Assembly (NCBI GenBank): GCA_050115555.1
Contig: JASFQI010000104.1
Location: 1-14,124, forward strand
DNA: 14,124 nucleotides
DNA from: JASFQI01 sp050115555
GTDB lineage: Bacteria > Desulfobacterota > DSM-4660 > Desulfatiglandales > HGW-15
Direction: 5' to 3'
Shown here: piece by piece, positions 1 to 11,038 of the stretch
Layout of the letters: each line of letters starts with the position of its first letter
Numbering within the stretch: position 1 is the stretch's first letter
Position numbers and translations under genes: made by a program
The notes under the pieces: generated by a model
The model's input: the letters and a program-made list of their open reading frames with translations, nothing else
Databases searched by the model: none
What the model was told of the DNA's origin: nothing

Positions 1-119
1 CCCCGCTTTGCCAGATGCTTCGTGATCGCCGCCGTCAAGGTCGTCTTCCCATGATCAATATGCCCGATCGTCCCCACGTTTACGTGCGGCTTCGTCCTCT
101 CAAACTTCTGCTTAGACAT
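1..119 (-). CDS. tuf: Elongation factor Tu, 5' end only (runs off the window)
   Basis: Only the first 39 codons are present, followed by the window edge. The protein starts MSKQKFERTKPHVNVGTIGH and contains the G1 P-loop GHIDHGKT followed by the LTAAIT helix, which is diagnostic of EF-Tu; EF-G has AHIDAGKTTTTERIL instead. EF-Tu is the GTPase that carries aminoacyl-tRNA to the ribosomal A site in the cytoplasm. The ATG is at 117-119 and is preceded by a purine-rich Shine-Dalgarno stretch (GGGGGAG, about 123-129). The gene lies 84 bp downstream of rpsG in the same direction, where fusA would be expected in a classical str operon. It is probably cotranscribed with rpsL and rpsG. A second tuf lies at the opposite edge of the window. 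Confidence 0.97.
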   Translation of the reverse strand, partial: MSKQKFERTKPHVNVGTIGHIDHGKTTLTAAITKHLAKR

Positions 120-203
120 GGTCTCCCCCTCTACTCCATCCGTCTTGTTCTCTGGGTCGAGCTCGTTGCACGCCCGCACCTCCGCGGGATCGGCGCGTCC
201 AAG

Positions 204-674
204 CTACCACCGGTAGTGTGCAAAGGCTTTGTTCGCTTCAGCCATCCTGTGAGTGTCTTCTTTTTTCTTGATCGCCGCCCCCCTGCCGTTCGCGGCATCC
301 AACAGCTCACCCGCCAGCTTTGCAGCCATACTCTTTTCACCGCGTTGCCTCGAGTACGAGATAATCCATCGCAAGCTCAGTGCCTGGCTTCGGCCGGGCT
401 TGACCTCGGTGGGTACCTGGTAGGTGGATCCTCCCACACGGCGGGACTTGACTTCCACGACTGGTTTCACATTGTTCACGGCCTTCTTGAACAGTGCCAG
501 GGGATCCTCCTTGGTTTTCTGCTCCATGACCTGAAAGGACTCGTAGAGAATCGACTGGGCAACGCTTTTTTTACCGTCCTTCATCAGGTAGTTGATGAAC
601 TTGGCCACCAACGGGCTCTTGTACACCGGATCCGGAATGATCGTCCTTTTGTCTGCCACTCGTTTCCTGGACAT
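204..674 (-). CDS. rpsG: 30S ribosomal protein S7
   Basis: 156 residues, the usual family length. S7 nucleates assembly of the 30S head by binding the 3' major domain of 16S rRNA and sits near the E site. The N-terminal MSRKRVADKRTIIPDPVY, the GGSTYQVPTEVKPGRSQAL signature (about residues 81-99) and the C-terminal NKAFAHYRW are all characteristic. The ATG at 672-674 has a good Shine-Dalgarno (GAGGAGC, 681-687) that overlaps the last codon of rpsL; the two genes are only 11 bp apart, so translational coupling is likely. In E. coli S7 represses its operon through a roughly 100-nt rpsL-rpsG spacer. That spacer does not exist here, so the E. coli mode of control is unlikely at this spot. Confidence 0.98.
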   Translation of the reverse strand: MSRKRVADKRTIIPDPVYKSPLVAKFINYLMKDGKKSVAQSILYESFQVMEQKTKEDPLALFKKAVNNVKPVVEVKSRRVGGSTYQVPTEVKPGRSQALSLRWIISYSRQRGEKSMAAKLAGELLDAANGRGAAIKKKEDTHRMAEANKAFAHYRW

Positions 675-685
675 GTCCTGCTCCT

Positions 686-1063
686 CTAAATGCCCTTGGG
701 CCGCTTGGCCCCGTATTTGGACCGCCCCTGCCGCCGGTCGTTGACCCCCGAGGTGTCCATGGACCCCCGAATAATATGGTAGCGAACGCCGGGAAGATCC
801 TTCACGCGTCCGCCGCGGATCATGACCACCGAGTGCTCCTGCAGGTTGTGACCCACGCCGGGAATGTAGGACGTCACCTCGATGCCGTTCGTGAGACGCA
901 CCCTGGCCACCTTACGCAACGCCGAGTTCGGCTTCTTTGGGGTGGAGGTGTAGACCCTGACGCAGACTCCGCGCTTCTGCGGACATTGCTGCAATGCGGG
1001 TGTCTTCACTTTCTTTCGGGTTTTCTCGCGTCCCTTGCGTATGAGTTGATTGATCGTCGGCAT
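686..1063 (-). CDS. rpsL: 30S ribosomal protein S12
   Basis: 125 residues with the typical MPTINQLIRKGRE start. S12 is the decoding-centre protein of the 30S subunit and controls fidelity. The TPKKPNSALRK loop with K43 and the GGRVKDLPGVRYH loop with K88 are intact. These are the classical streptomycin-resistance positions in E. coli, so the sequence shows the wild-type, streptomycin-sensitive state at both. D89, the residue beta-methylthiolated by RimO in E. coli, is also present. The ATG at 1061-1063 has a clear Shine-Dalgarno (AGGAGAG, 1070-1076) six bases upstream. It is the first gene after a strong candidate promoter (1152-1180) and so probably heads its own rpsL-rpsG-tuf unit, with additional read-through from rpoC possible. 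Confidence 0.99.
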   Translation of the reverse strand: MPTINQLIRKGREKTRKKVKTPALQQCPQKRGVCVRVYTSTPKKPNSALRKVARVRLTNGIEVTSYIPGVGHNLQEHSVVMIRGGRVKDLPGVRYHIIRGSMDTSGVNDRRQGRSKYGAKRPKGI

Positions 1064-1151
1064 GTAAGGCTCTCCTGCTCTTGGTTGTCGCTTACGTCGT
1101 TCCGTTCGGGGTCTTCAAGCGGCGCGGCATTCCGAAATATCAAAATTCTTC

Positions 1152-1180
1152 TTTTTATGTTTTCAGGAACGGTTTGTCAA
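1152..1180 (-). promoter_or_regulatory. Sigma70-type promoter for rpsL-rpsG-tuf
   Basis: On the minus strand a perfect -35 TTGACA (1175-1180) is followed by a 17-base spacer and a -10-like TAAAAA (1152-1157; four of six match TATAAT). It lies in the 167-bp rpoC-rpsL gap and would give a leader of about 80 nt before the rpsL ATG. The surrounding bases are AT-rich against GC-rich coding DNA. The call is by motif only; the start site is inferred. Confidence 0.7.
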
Positions 1181-1230
1181 GATCATTGTTATAAAACCCG
1201 AGAAAATTTCCGTTGGACGGGAGACCCTCA

Positions 1231-5328
<4,098 letters not shown>

Positions 5329-5334
5329 TGTTCG

Positions 5335-5340
5335 CTCCTT
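5335..5340 (-). promoter_or_regulatory. Shine-Dalgarno that fixes the rpoC TTG start
   Basis: AAGGAG on the minus strand, six bases (CGAACA) before TTG at 5326-5328. It is the best ribosome-binding match in the rpoB-rpoC gap. The in-frame ATGs at 5362-5364 and 5353-5355 lack a comparable site at proper spacing. Confidence 0.8.
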
Positions 5341-5414
5341 TTCCGAAGCAGGCATCAGCCTCATACCCCGGTCGGTTGCGGGTGGAGTTCCCGATCTTCA
5401 CACAAGCTGGGCCT

Positions 5415-8400
5415 CTAGGCCTGGCTGTCCTCGAACAGCTGGACTTCCAGGCCGAGGCTGAGGAGCTCCTTGATGAGGACCTTGAAGGACTCCGGCAACC
5501 CGGCCTCAAGAATGTTGTTTCCCTTTACGATGCGTTCATACATGCGTGTTCTTCCCGCCACGTCATCGGACTTCACGGTCAGGAACTCTTGGAGGGAATA
5601 GGCCGCACCGTACGCCTCCATGGCCCACACCTCCATCTCTCCCAATCGCTGCCCTCCGAACTGGGCCTTGCCTCCCAGAGGCTGCTGGGTAACAAGGGAG
5701 TAAGGCCCGATGGAACGCGCGTGGATCTTGTTGTCCACCAGGTGATGGAGCTTCATGATATACATGACACCGACGGTCACCTGTCGATCGAAGGCTTCAC
5801 CAGACCTGCCGTCATACAGGGTCGCCTGCCCGTTGACGGGCAGGTTTGCCTTTTCCAGGCATTCCTGGATCTCGTCCTTGGCTCCGTCGAACACCGGTGA
5901 GGCCATGTGGACGCCTTCACGAACGAGCATGGCATTTTCCACGAGATCGTCATCGTCGAGCCCCTTGTAGGCCTGGTTGAATTCACGGGTGTCGAAGGCG
6001 TCCTTGAGCTTCTTGCGAAGGGCGGTGAGATCCTTTTTCGCCTGCTTCTTCCTAAGGGTTTCCAGAAGCTCGCTCACCTGTCTTCCCAGTTCCTTGGAAG
6101 CCCAACCCAGGTGGGTTTCGAGAACCTGACCTACGTTCATTCTCGAAGGTACGCCGAGAGGGTTCAGGATGATGTCCAGTGGCGTACCGTCCGCAAAGTA
6201 AGGCATGTCCTCGATGGGCAGGATTCTGGAAAGGACACCCTTGTTCCCATGGCGTCCGGCCATCTTGTCCCCTACGGAGAGCTTCCTCTTGACGGCCACA
6301 TACACCTTGACCATCTTAATGACGCCCGGAGCGAGCTCATCTCCCTGGCTGAGCATCTCCAGCTTCAACTCGAAGAGATCCTCGATCCTGCGGATTCGCT
6401 CCTGGTACTTCTCCACGATCGTTTCCATCTCTTCGATCAGGTCCATGGACGCTTTCAAGTCCGCACCCGCCCAAAGCGCCACGGGGAGGCGCTCCACATC
6501 CTCTTCCGTGATCGTCTTTCGATTACTCAGGGCAGCCTTGCTCTTGCCCTTTTCTCGAAGGTTGGTTTTCAGCTTCTGCCCGATCAGGATCTCTTTCAGC
6601 CTGGCACGTGCACTTCGCTCGACGATCTTGGTCTGGTCCTCCCGATCCTTTTCCAGCCGGGCCTTTTCCGCCTCTTCAATGGACAGGGATCGCTGATCCT
6701 TTTCCACGCCGCGCCGTGCAAACACCCGGGCGTCGATCACAGTTCCTTCCGCTCCGGGCGGGACCCGCAGAGATGTGTCCTTCACATCCCCGGCTTTGTC
6801 TCCAAAGATGGCCCTCAGGAGCTTCTCCTCCGGGGAAAGCTGAGTCTCGCCCTTGGGAGTGATCTTCCCCACCAGGATGTCCCCTGGCCCAACCTCGGCG
6901 CCGATCTTGACGATGCCGCTCTCATCGAGGTTCTTCAGGGCCTCCTCGCCCACATTGGGAATGTCCCGCGTGATCTCCTCTTTGCCAAGCTTGGTGTCCC
7001 TGGAGACCACCTCGAACTCCTCGATGTGAACGGACGTGTAAATGTCCTCCTTGACCACCCGTTCGCTCACGATGATGGAATCCTCGAAGTTGTAGCCCCC
7101 CCAGGACATGAACGCCACCATGACGTTCTGACCCAGGGCCAGTTCCCCGAGTTCCGTGGCCGGACCGTCCGCAATGATCTGGCCCCTTTGAATCTCTTCG
7201 CCCTTTTGAACGATCGGCTTCTGATTGTAGCAGGTGTTCTGGTTCGACTTCTTGTACTTGACGAGCTTGTAAATCCTGACCTCGTCCTCTCCTTCGGCCG
7301 GTCTGCTCGTCCGAACCACAATGCGTGAAGCGTCCACGTCCTCCACCACGCCGTCCGCCTTGGCCACAACGCTCACCCCGGAGTCCTGTGCGACCACTCC
7401 CTCAATGCCGGTACCGATCAGCGGGGACCTTGCCTTGAGAAGCGGGACGGCCTGCCGCTGCATGTTCGAACCCATAAGGGCCCGGTTGGCGTCGTCGTGC
7501 TCCAGAAAGGGGATGAGAGAGGCGGAAACACTCACGAGCTGATCCGGGGATACGTCCATGTATTTCACTTCACTTACCGGTGCTTTGCTCGCCTCACCCT
7601 CGATTCGAACCGCCGCTTCCGGATTCACGAAGTTGCCCTTACTGTCAAGCGGGGCATTGGCCTGGGCAATAGGGAAATCCTTCTCGTTCAGGGCCGAAAG
7701 GTATTCGATCTCCTTTCCCGCCCGACTTTCCTCCACCACGCGGTAAGGGGTCTCGATGAAGCCGAACTCGTTGACCCGAGCGTATGTGCTGAGCGAGACG
7801 ATCAGCCCGATATTGGGTCCTTCAGGGGTCTCAATGGGACAAATCCGTCCGTAGTGGGTGGGATGAACGTCGCGCACCTCGAACCCGGCTCGTTCACGGG
7901 TCAACCCTCCGGGGCCCAGGGCACTGAGCCTCCGCTTGTGGGTCACCTCGGATAGCGGGTTGGTCTGATCCATGAACTGGGAAAGCTGACTCGTGCCGAA
8001 GAACTCCTTGACCACAGCTGAAACCGGTTTGGAGTTGATGAGGTCGTGCGGCATGAGCGTTTCCACCTCTTGAAGGCTCATCCGCTCCTTGATGGCCCGC
8101 TCCATCCGCACCAGGCCGATCCGATACTGGTTTTCCAGCAACTCTCCGACGGACCGCACCCGGCGATTGCCCAGGTTGTCGATGTCGTCCACCATCGCCT
8201 CATTGGTCTTGAGCCGAATGAGCTCCTTGACTGTGGCGATGATGTCCTCCTTGAGCAGGACGCGGGTGTCGAGGGGTTCGTTTCGGCCGAGACGATGGTT
8301 CAGCTTAAGCCTCCCCACAGGGGAGAGATCATACGTTGTCAGCCCGAAAAAGAGGCTGTTGAAAAAGTTATTGGCCACTTCCTGGGTAGGCGGGCTACTG

Positions 8401-9542
8401 GGGCGCATCTTGCGGTAGATTTCCAGGGTGGCCTCTTCGCTTGTTTCGATCTTGTCCAGAAGCATCGTGTCCCGAATGGTCGTGCTCACCTCGGGTCCTT
8501 CCAGCACCAGGCAGTGAATCTCGTTGATCCCATGCTCCGGTAAGGACTGCAGCATATCTTGGGTCAGGGGCTGGTTCCCACTCACCAGGACCTCCCCGGT
8601 TTCGGAGTCCAGAATGTCCTCCGCGGCCACGCGCCCCTCCATGTCCTCGTAAGTCACGGGGATATGGGAAATGCCTGCGGACTCGAGCTGCCTATGAAGC
8701 CTCTTCGTATACTTGTCCCCGGTTTTGGCCAGTTTTTTCTTGGTCTTAGGATGAACGATCTCCATGCTGATCCGGTGCTGGTACAGCGTATCCAGGCTCA
8801 CCGGCCTCAGGCACTCCTCCTTTTCAAGCCTTATGGTCTCCGTATCGTAAAATTCCCGGAGAAGATCCTCCACGGAATACCCGAGCGCTTTCAGGAAGGT
8901 GGTCGCGGGAAACTTCCTTCGCCGGTCTATTCGAACGTAAAGGAGATCCTTGGGGTCGAATTCGAAGTCCAGCCAGGACCCCCGAAGGGGAATCACGCGT
9001 GCCGAGTAAAGGAGCTTTCCGCTGGAATGGGTCTTCCCTTTGTCGTGATCGAAGAAAACACCCGGTGAACGATGCAGCTGACTTACAATGACACGCTCGG
9101 TACCATTGATGATGAACGTGCCGCGTTCCGTCATCATGGGCAGGGTTCCGAAGTAGATTTCCTGCTCCTTGATATCCCGAATGCTCTTGGTCCCGTCCTC
9201 CGTGTCCATATCGAAAACGAGCAGACGTACCGTGAGCTTGAGAGGCGTTTCGTACGTCATCCCCTTAGCCAGGCATTCCTCCTCGCTGTACTTGTTCTCC
9301 TCGAAGGAGTACCGGACAAATTCCAGGGAAGAGGTCCCACTGAAATCCTGGATCGGAAAAACGCTTCGAAACGCTCCCTGCAGGCCGACCTCCTTGCGTT
9401 CCTCGGGCTCGGCCTCTTTCTGCAGAAAGCGCTCGTAGGACTGCTTCTGCATCTCGATCAGGTTCGGGATATCGATGATCTTCTGAATACTCCCGAAATT
9501 CCTTCTCACGTGGCGGCTGCTGCCGTTCTCATTCGACTTCAT
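5415..9542 (-). CDS. rpoB: DNA-directed RNA polymerase subunit beta
   Basis: 1375 residues, close to the E. coli length of 1342 and typical of delta-type proteobacteria. It forms the polymerase active-site cleft with beta'. The rifampicin pocket is at 516-542 (GTSQLSQFMDQTNPLSE and onward). D525, H535, R538 and S540 correspond to E. coli D516, H526, R529 and S531 and are all wild type, which predicts rifampicin sensitivity at these positions. The motif GRICPIETPEGPNIGLI follows. The region GDKMAGRHGNKGVLSRILP and the C-terminal WAMEAYGAAYSLQEFLTVKSDD are intact. The ATG at 9540-9542 has a GAGGAG Shine-Dalgarno (about 9549-9554). The gene follows rplL after a structured 258-bp gap and precedes rpoC. 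A 20-bp inverted repeat inside it (5825-5844) is noted separately. Confidence 0.99.
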   Translation of the reverse strand: MKSNENGSSRHVRRNFGSIQKIIDIPNLIEMQKQSYERFLQKEAEPEERKEVGLQGAFRSVFPIQDFSGTSSLEFVRYSFEENKYSEEECLAKGMTYETPLKLTVRLLVFDMDTEDGTKSIRDIKEQEIYFGTLPMMTERGTFIINGTERVIVSQLHRSPGVFFDHDKGKTHSSGKLLYSARVIPLRGSWLDFEFDPKDLLYVRIDRRRKFPATTFLKALGYSVEDLLREFYDTETIRLEKEECLRPVSLDTLYQHRISMEIVHPKTKKKLAKTGDKYTKRLHRQLESAGISHIPVTYEDMEGRVAAEDILDSETGEVLVSGNQPLTQDMLQSLPEHGINEIHCLVLEGPEVSTTIRDTMLLDKIETSEEATLEIYRKMRPSSPPTQEVANNFFNSLFFGLTTYDLSPVGRLKLNHRLGRNEPLDTRVLLKEDIIATVKELIRLKTNEAMVDDIDNLGNRRVRSVGELLENQYRIGLVRMERAIKERMSLQEVETLMPHDLINSKPVSAVVKEFFGTSQLSQFMDQTNPLSEVTHKRRLSALGPGGLTRERAGFEVRDVHPTHYGRICPIETPEGPNIGLIVSLSTYARVNEFGFIETPYRVVEESRAGKEIEYLSALNEKDFPIAQANAPLDSKGNFVNPEAAVRIEGEASKAPVSEVKYMDVSPDQLVSVSASLIPFLEHDDANRALMGSNMQRQAVPLLKARSPLIGTGIEGVVAQDSGVSVVAKADGVVEDVDASRIVVRTSRPAEGEDEVRIYKLVKYKKSNQNTCYNQKPIVQKGEEIQRGQIIADGPATELGELALGQNVMVAFMSWGGYNFEDSIIVSERVVKEDIYTSVHIEEFEVVSRDTKLGKEEITRDIPNVGEEALKNLDESGIVKIGAEVGPGDILVGKITPKGETQLSPEEKLLRAIFGDKAGDVKDTSLRVPPGAEGTVIDARVFARRGVEKDQRSLSIEEAEKARLEKDREDQTKIVERSARARLKEILIGQKLKTNLREKGKSKAALSNRKTITEEDVERLPVALWAGADLKASMDLIEEMETIVEKYQERIRRIEDLFELKLEMLSQGDELAPGVIKMVKVYVAVKRKLSVGDKMAGRHGNKGVLSRILPIEDMPYFADGTPLDIILNPLGVPSRMNVGQVLETHLGWASKELGRQVSELLETLRKKQAKKDLTALRKKLKDAFDTREFNQAYKGLDDDDLVENAMLVREGVHMASPVFDGAKDEIQECLEKANLPVNGQATLYDGRSGEAFDRQVTVGVMYIMKLHHLVDNKIHARSIGPYSLVTQQPLGGKAQFGGQRLGEMEVWAMEAYGAAYSLQEFLTVKSDDVAGRTRMYERIVKGNNILEAGLPESFKVLIKELLSLGLEVQLFEDSQA

Positions 9543-9574
9543 CAGATCTCCTCAGGACTCAAAATGCGGAGTTC

Positions 9575-9606
9575 CTTCCGTGGCGGATTTGAAAAACCCA
9601 CGGAAG
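9575..9606 (-). other. Stem-loop in the rpoB leader
   Basis: A perfect 9-bp inverted repeat: CTTCCGTGG (9598-9606 on the minus strand) pairs with CCACGGAAG (9575-9583) around a 14-nt loop. It ends 32 bases before the rpoB ATG. No U run follows on either strand, so it is not an intrinsic terminator. In E. coli the rplL-rpoB spacer carries an RNase III processing site; a processing or translation-control role here is inference only. Confidence 0.6.
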
Positions 9607-9741
9607 AGGATCACGCCCGAAAACTACGAAATGCGCGAAGTGCATGAAGAACCCTGGACTGTTCCTCATGGCCCCCACGCACCCCGTTTTCATTTCGATG
9701 CAAGCTTCTTTTCTTCCGCAAATACGCCCGAATTCGGCCCC

Positions 9742-9799
9742 GCCTTTTGCGGGCAGGATATCCTGCCCGCGGGCATCAGGCCCGCGGGCAGTCAAAGGC
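9742..9799 (-). repeat. Nested GC-rich palindromes after rplL
   Basis: Directly after the rplL stop are three overlapping inverted repeats. A 12-bp perfect stem with a 5-nt loop spans 9763-9791 (arms CTGCCCGCGGGC and GCCCGCGGGCAG). A 22-bp uninterrupted palindrome centred on GGATATCC spans 9749-9770. An outer 6-bp pair (AAAGGC 9794-9799 with GCCTTT 9742-9747) encloses both. The 12-bp hairpin and the 22-bp palindrome share bases 9763-9770, so they are mutually exclusive as RNA folds. No terminal U tract follows, so a simple terminator is not supported. It may be the partial attenuator or processing region between ribosomal and polymerase genes, or a REP-like dispersed palindrome. Confidence 0.75.
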
Positions 9800-9800
9800 A

Positions 9801-10190
9801 CTACTTGATCTCGACCGTGGCGCCTGCCTCTTCCAATTGCTTCTGGATGTCTTCCGCCTCTTCCTTGTTTACAGCTTCCTTGACCGCTCCGGGGACACCG
9901 TCCACCAAAGCTTTCGCTTCTTTGAGACCCAGCCCGGTAATGGCACGCACGACCTTGATCACCTGAATTTTCTTGTCCCCCACCCCGGTCAGCATGACGT
10001 CGAACTCCGTCTGCTCCGCCGCCGCTTCCTGGGCGGGCGCTCCGGGGCCTCCCACAGCGGCAACGGCCACAGGGGCGGCGGCGCTCACGCCGAACTTGTC
10101 TTCCAGCTCCTTCACGAGCTCCGAGAGATCGAGAACGGTCATATTCGCGATATATTCAATGACGTCTTCTTTCGTAATGTTGGCTGCCAT
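9801..10190 (-). CDS. rplL: 50S ribosomal protein L7/L12
   Basis: 129 residues, slightly longer than the 121 of E. coli. L12 forms the multi-copy mobile stalk that recruits and stimulates translational GTPases. The N-terminal dimerisation and L10-binding helices cover about residues 1-33. An Ala/Pro/Gly-rich hinge covers about 36-60 (APVAVAAVGGPGAPAQEAAA). The globular C-terminal domain contains KIQVIKVVRAITGLGLKEAK and the GVPGAVKEAV loop-helix that contacts factors. The ATG at 10188-10190 has GGAGGG (10200-10205) nine bases upstream. The gene lies 69 bp after rplJ, the standard order, and the two are made together because L10 binds several L12 dimers. Confidence 0.99.
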   Translation of the reverse strand: MAANITKEDVIEYIANMTVLDLSELVKELEDKFGVSAAAPVAVAAVGGPGAPAQEAAAEQTEFDVMLTGVGDKKIQVIKVVRAITGLGLKEAKALVDGVPGAVKEAVNKEEAEDIQKQLEEAGATVEIK

Positions 10191-10259
10191 CAGTTTTTTC
10201 CCTCCGTACCTCTATGAGTATCTTTTTCGGAATCAGCGCCGTGAACTCGATCCGGGGAT

Positions 10260-10784
10260 CTACGCTTCCGCGCTTTTCTTTTCTTCCAGGGCCTTCAAGG
10301 CGTTCAGGAACTGAACGATCACGCCATTCAATACCCGCACAAACGAACCCGGCACGCCCTGCATGGCCGCAAGGACCTGGGCCAACAGGTCTTCCCGCCC
10401 AGGCAGCTTCGCCAGGCGCTGGATAGCGTCGGCATCCAGCATCTTTCCCGACATCTGCCCTGCCTTGAGTTCGAGGTTCTTGAGGTCCTTGCTGAGATCC
10501 GCCAGAACCTTTGCCGGTGCCACAACATCTTCGTATGTGATGGCAACGGCCGTTGGACCGACAAAATGCTCCTTCAGGACGTCCGTATCCGTCTCCCGGC
10601 TCGCCAAGGCCAGAAGGCGGTTCTTGACGACCTGAAACTCGGTTCCCGTATTACGAAGGGCGCTGCGGAGTCTGTTGATGTCTTCCACATCAAGCCCTTT
10701 ATAGTCCACGAGAAACGTCGCTTCGGCGCGATCCAGACGTTCTTTCATGTCGGCCACGAAGGCTTCTTTCTGTGTTCTGTCCAA
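10260..10784 (-). CDS. rplJ: 50S ribosomal protein L10
   Basis: 174 residues. L10 anchors L12 dimers to the ribosome and, with L12, autoregulates its own mRNA leader. The N-terminal domain reads MDRTQKEAFVADMKERLDRA and continues with ATFLVDYKGLDVEDINRLR, typical of the family. FVGPTAVAI follows at about residues 74-82, and the C-terminal helix (FLNALKALEEKKS) is the L12-binding spine. The start codon is TTG (10782-10784). No ATG is available nearby, and an extended anti-16S match AGGGGGTGAT (10791-10800) lies upstream. The gene sits immediately downstream of an L10-type leader and terminator-like hairpin. Confidence 0.97.
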   Translation of the reverse strand: MDRTQKEAFVADMKERLDRAEATFLVDYKGLDVEDINRLRSALRNTGTEFQVVKNRLLALASRETDTDVLKEHFVGPTAVAITYEDVVAPAKVLADLSKDLKNLELKAGQMSGKMLDADAIQRLAKLPGREDLLAQVLAAMQGVPGSFVRVLNGVIVQFLNALKALEEKKSAEA

Positions 10785-10790
10785 AAAACA

Positions 10791-10800
10791 ATCACCCCCT
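10791..10800 (-). promoter_or_regulatory. Extended ribosome-binding site for rplJ TTG start
   Basis: AGGGGGTGAT resembles the full anti-16S complement AGGAGGTGAT. Its 3' end is six bases from the TTG start and the G-rich core is ten bases away. An extended site is consistent with use of a weak start codon. Confidence 0.6.
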
Positions 10801-10838
10801 CTCTGGTAAATTGATGGAGTCGTAAAAAGCCCGGTGAC

Positions 10839-10893
10839 AAAAACTCTGCCCCTGCAGTTTCAATGGATCACAGTATTGCCTGCAGCGGTAGAG
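10839..10893 (-). terminator. Terminator-like attenuator hairpin before rplJ
   Basis: On the minus strand the arm CTCTACCGCTGCAG (10880-10893) pairs with CTGCAGGGGCAGAG (10844-10857). This gives 12 pairs with two mismatches around a 22-nt loop, and five U (10839-10843) follow at once. Its position between the L10 leader and the rplJ start suggests attenuation rather than full termination, since rplJ, rplL and rpoBC lie downstream. The distal arm CAGAGUU could instead pair with GACTCTG at 10934-10940, a possible antiterminator. The function is inferred. Confidence 0.6.
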
Positions 10894-10903
10894 CGGGTTC
10901 TTA

Positions 10904-11030
10904 CGAGACCGTCAAAATCTGGAAGTACGACGCCAGAGTCAGGGGTGCCTCCGGGATGATTCACGATATCGTGGTCTCGGTAGGCTTAATCATTCCAATT
11001 TAAGCCGTTCAGGCACCCACTGTCTTTGAC
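10904..11030 (-). ncRNA. L10 leader (ribosomal protein autoregulatory mRNA element)
   Basis: This lies upstream of rplJ as the Rfam L10_leader family does. A long helix pairs GGGTGCCT (11011-11018) with AGGCACCC (10943-10950), extended by CAG/CTG across a single-base bulge. It encloses a 7-bp hairpin GGCTTAA/TTAAGCC (10983-11006), an unpaired-type CCGAGACC segment and the self-complementary CACGATATCGTG (10962-10973). An outer GTCAAA/TTTGAC pair (11025-11030 with 10911-10916) closes the element. In this family the L10-L12 complex binds a kink-turn-like internal loop and represses translation. CGAGACC (10973-10979) is also complementary to GGTCTCG (10904-10910), suggesting a second fold. Boundaries are approximate. 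Confidence 0.75.
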
Positions 11031-11038
11031 CGTATGTA

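Noticed and set aside
1181..1230. Possible terminator after rpoC (short CCGT/ACGG stem and CGGGTTTTAT).
   Set aside because: The stem is only four pairs and is separated from the T run; too weak to call.
5907..7328. 473-codon open frame on the plus strand opposite rpoB, and similar long plus-strand frames at 3610-4737 and 11543-12583.
   Set aside because: They lie antisense to unmistakable rpoB, rpoC and rplA/rplK, show no family motifs, and are expected by-products of GC-rich codon use.
9559..9801. 80-codon minus-strand frame across the rplL-rpoB gap.
   Set aside because: It reads through both palindromic structures, has no recognisable motif, and is not preceded by a good ribosome-binding site.
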